From NCBI RefSeq assembly GCF_002836415.1, contig NZ_PJBP01000185.1, forward strand, positions 1-64,000: a DNA stretch of 64,000 bases, in the 5' to 3' direction. Origin of the DNA: Psychromonas sp. MB-3u-54 (GTDB taxonomy: Bacteria; Pseudomonadota; Gammaproteobacteria; Enterobacterales; Psychromonadaceae). Made by a program: the position numbers and the translations under genes. Shown piece by piece: positions 63,391 to 64,000 of the stretch; positions within the stretch are counted from its first letter, which is position 1, and each line of letters starts with the position of its first letter. The notes under the pieces were generated by a model. It searched no databases and was not told the origin of the DNA. It worked only from the letters and a program-made list of their open reading frames with translations.

Positions 63391-63607
63391 GTTCTTTAAT
63401 ATCAATTTGAACAACCTATATTATCTGATATGCCAGTTTTTTGGTTGGGGAATACGCGGCAATATTAATATTTAATTGATTAGAGTATGATGTTTGTTTT
63501 AACGTGATGATTTAAAAGAATATAAAGTATGGGTGTCCAACCTTTTTTTGTGGCTTTTTTTAGAATCTATAAAACAATAAACTATTTATTAAAGAATGGG
63601 ATTACGA

Positions 63608-64000
63608 ATGATCATCGGATTGCAAGTCAGGCATTTTAAAGCATACAAAAATATCAAATATATTCCTATTGGTCATGAACATAACTTTGTTGCTTATTCT
63701 GGTGAGAATGGAGCAGGTAAAAGCTCTATTCTTGAAGCCCTAGACACTTTTTTGAATAACAAAAATTGGCTTATCACAAAAAATGCAAACGCATCAGACT
63801 CGTATATTTGTCCTCTGTTTTTGATACCAAAAGATAAAGTTTCTCGACTAACTAGTTATTTTGAAACTATTAGTAATTACTTTTGGGGGTTGGAACAAAA
63901 AGATAAAAAAGACCATTTTTTCGAAGTTAGAGATAAGTTGATTAAAAGCCATAAAGAATCCTATTATCTAGTTTTTGTTGGTGAATCTATTGATCACAAA
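63608..64000 (+). CDS. AAA-type ATPase (SMC/RecF/OLD-like), N-terminal part, cut by window edge
   Basis: 131 codons are visible from ATG 63608 (GGGAT upstream) to the right edge, with no stop. The sequence starts MIIGLQVRHFKAYKNIKYIP, followed by the P-loop SGENGAGKSSILEALDTFLN (residues about 32-51). A first strand, an F-[KR]-x-[YF] element and then G-x-N-G-A-G-K-S-S-x-[LI]-E-A is the pattern of AAA_15/AAA_21-like ATPases of the SMC, RecF and OLD group. Many of these act in DNA repair or in phage defence, often with a nuclease partner gene. Without the C-terminus and the next gene the role cannot be told. Confidence 0.85.
   Translation, partial: MIIGLQVRHFKAYKNIKYIPIGHEHNFVAYSGENGAGKSSILEALDTFLNNKNWLITKNANASDSYICPLFLIPKDKVSRLTSYFETISNYFWGLEQKDKKDHFFEVRDKLIKSHKESYYLVFVGESIDHK

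Noticed and set aside
1-64000. JUMPStart/ops element, tRNA genes, CRISPR arrays and prophage genes
   Set aside because: Looked for by eye on both strands. No GGCGGTAG element before the EPS operons, no cloverleaf-like sequence, no spaced direct repeats and no phage structural genes were seen.

Overview
The window looks like chromosomal DNA of a marine, probably cold-adapted gammaproteobacterium (Psychromonas/Colwellia/Moritella-like). This is inferred from the AT-rich base composition, from the gene families, and from the IS982, IS3, ISAs1-like and IS605 elements. No rRNA, tRNA or CRISPR array was found.

About three quarters of it (roughly 0.9-48.9 kb) is one large exopolysaccharide (EPS) locus of the exosortase/PEP-CTERM type. 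The left part (0.9-14.7 kb) holds a WcaJ-type initiating sugar-phosphate transferase, a deacetylase, a GT4-methyltransferase fusion, further glycosyltransferases, secreted accessory proteins (one with a 12-G homopolymer in its coding strand), and the debris of several insertion sequences. From 15.1 to 26.6 kb, on the minus strand, lie an acyltransferase, a phosphoethanolamine-transferase-like protein, and a tightly packed seven-gene operon: GT26 transferase, sulfotransferase, flippase, deacetylase, deacetylase-like protein, GT4 and Wzy-like polymerase/ligase.

The core from 27.2 to 47.8 kb is the exosortase module. It contains XrtA fused to an EpsI domain, a heparinase II/III-like enzyme, a CelD/GNAT-like protein, WecB and WecC (UDP-ManNAcA supply, matching the GT26 transferase), the PrsK sensor kinase, the export lipoprotein, a Wzz-like chain-length protein, a CpsD-like ATPase with a degenerate P-loop, an outer-membrane beta-barrel protein, the sigma-54 activator PrsR, the TPR lipoprotein PrsT, and one PEP-CTERM substrate. 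That substrate gene has a near-consensus -24/-12 promoter and a strong terminator. The layout suggests a self-contained circuit: PrsK/PrsR with sigma-54 drives a surface protein, which XrtA processes beside the polymer it presumably works with.

A second, more GC-rich region (49.6-60.3 kb) is unrelated to EPS. It is a minus-strand catabolic operon of a DUF3726 protein, an unknown 581-residue protein, a BCCT transporter, an M19-dipeptidase-like protein lacking several metal ligands, an aldehyde dehydrogenase of the 2-oxoglutarate-semialdehyde type and RidA. A LysR regulator is divergent to it. A 262-bp MITE-like element and a perfect 16-bp hairpin lie at the boundary. Two gene fragments and an MFS transporter follow.

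The right end carries an apparently intact IS605-type element (tnpA plus a tnpB with a non-canonical RuvC-II site), a small membrane protein, remnants, and the start of an AAA-type ATPase cut by the window edge.
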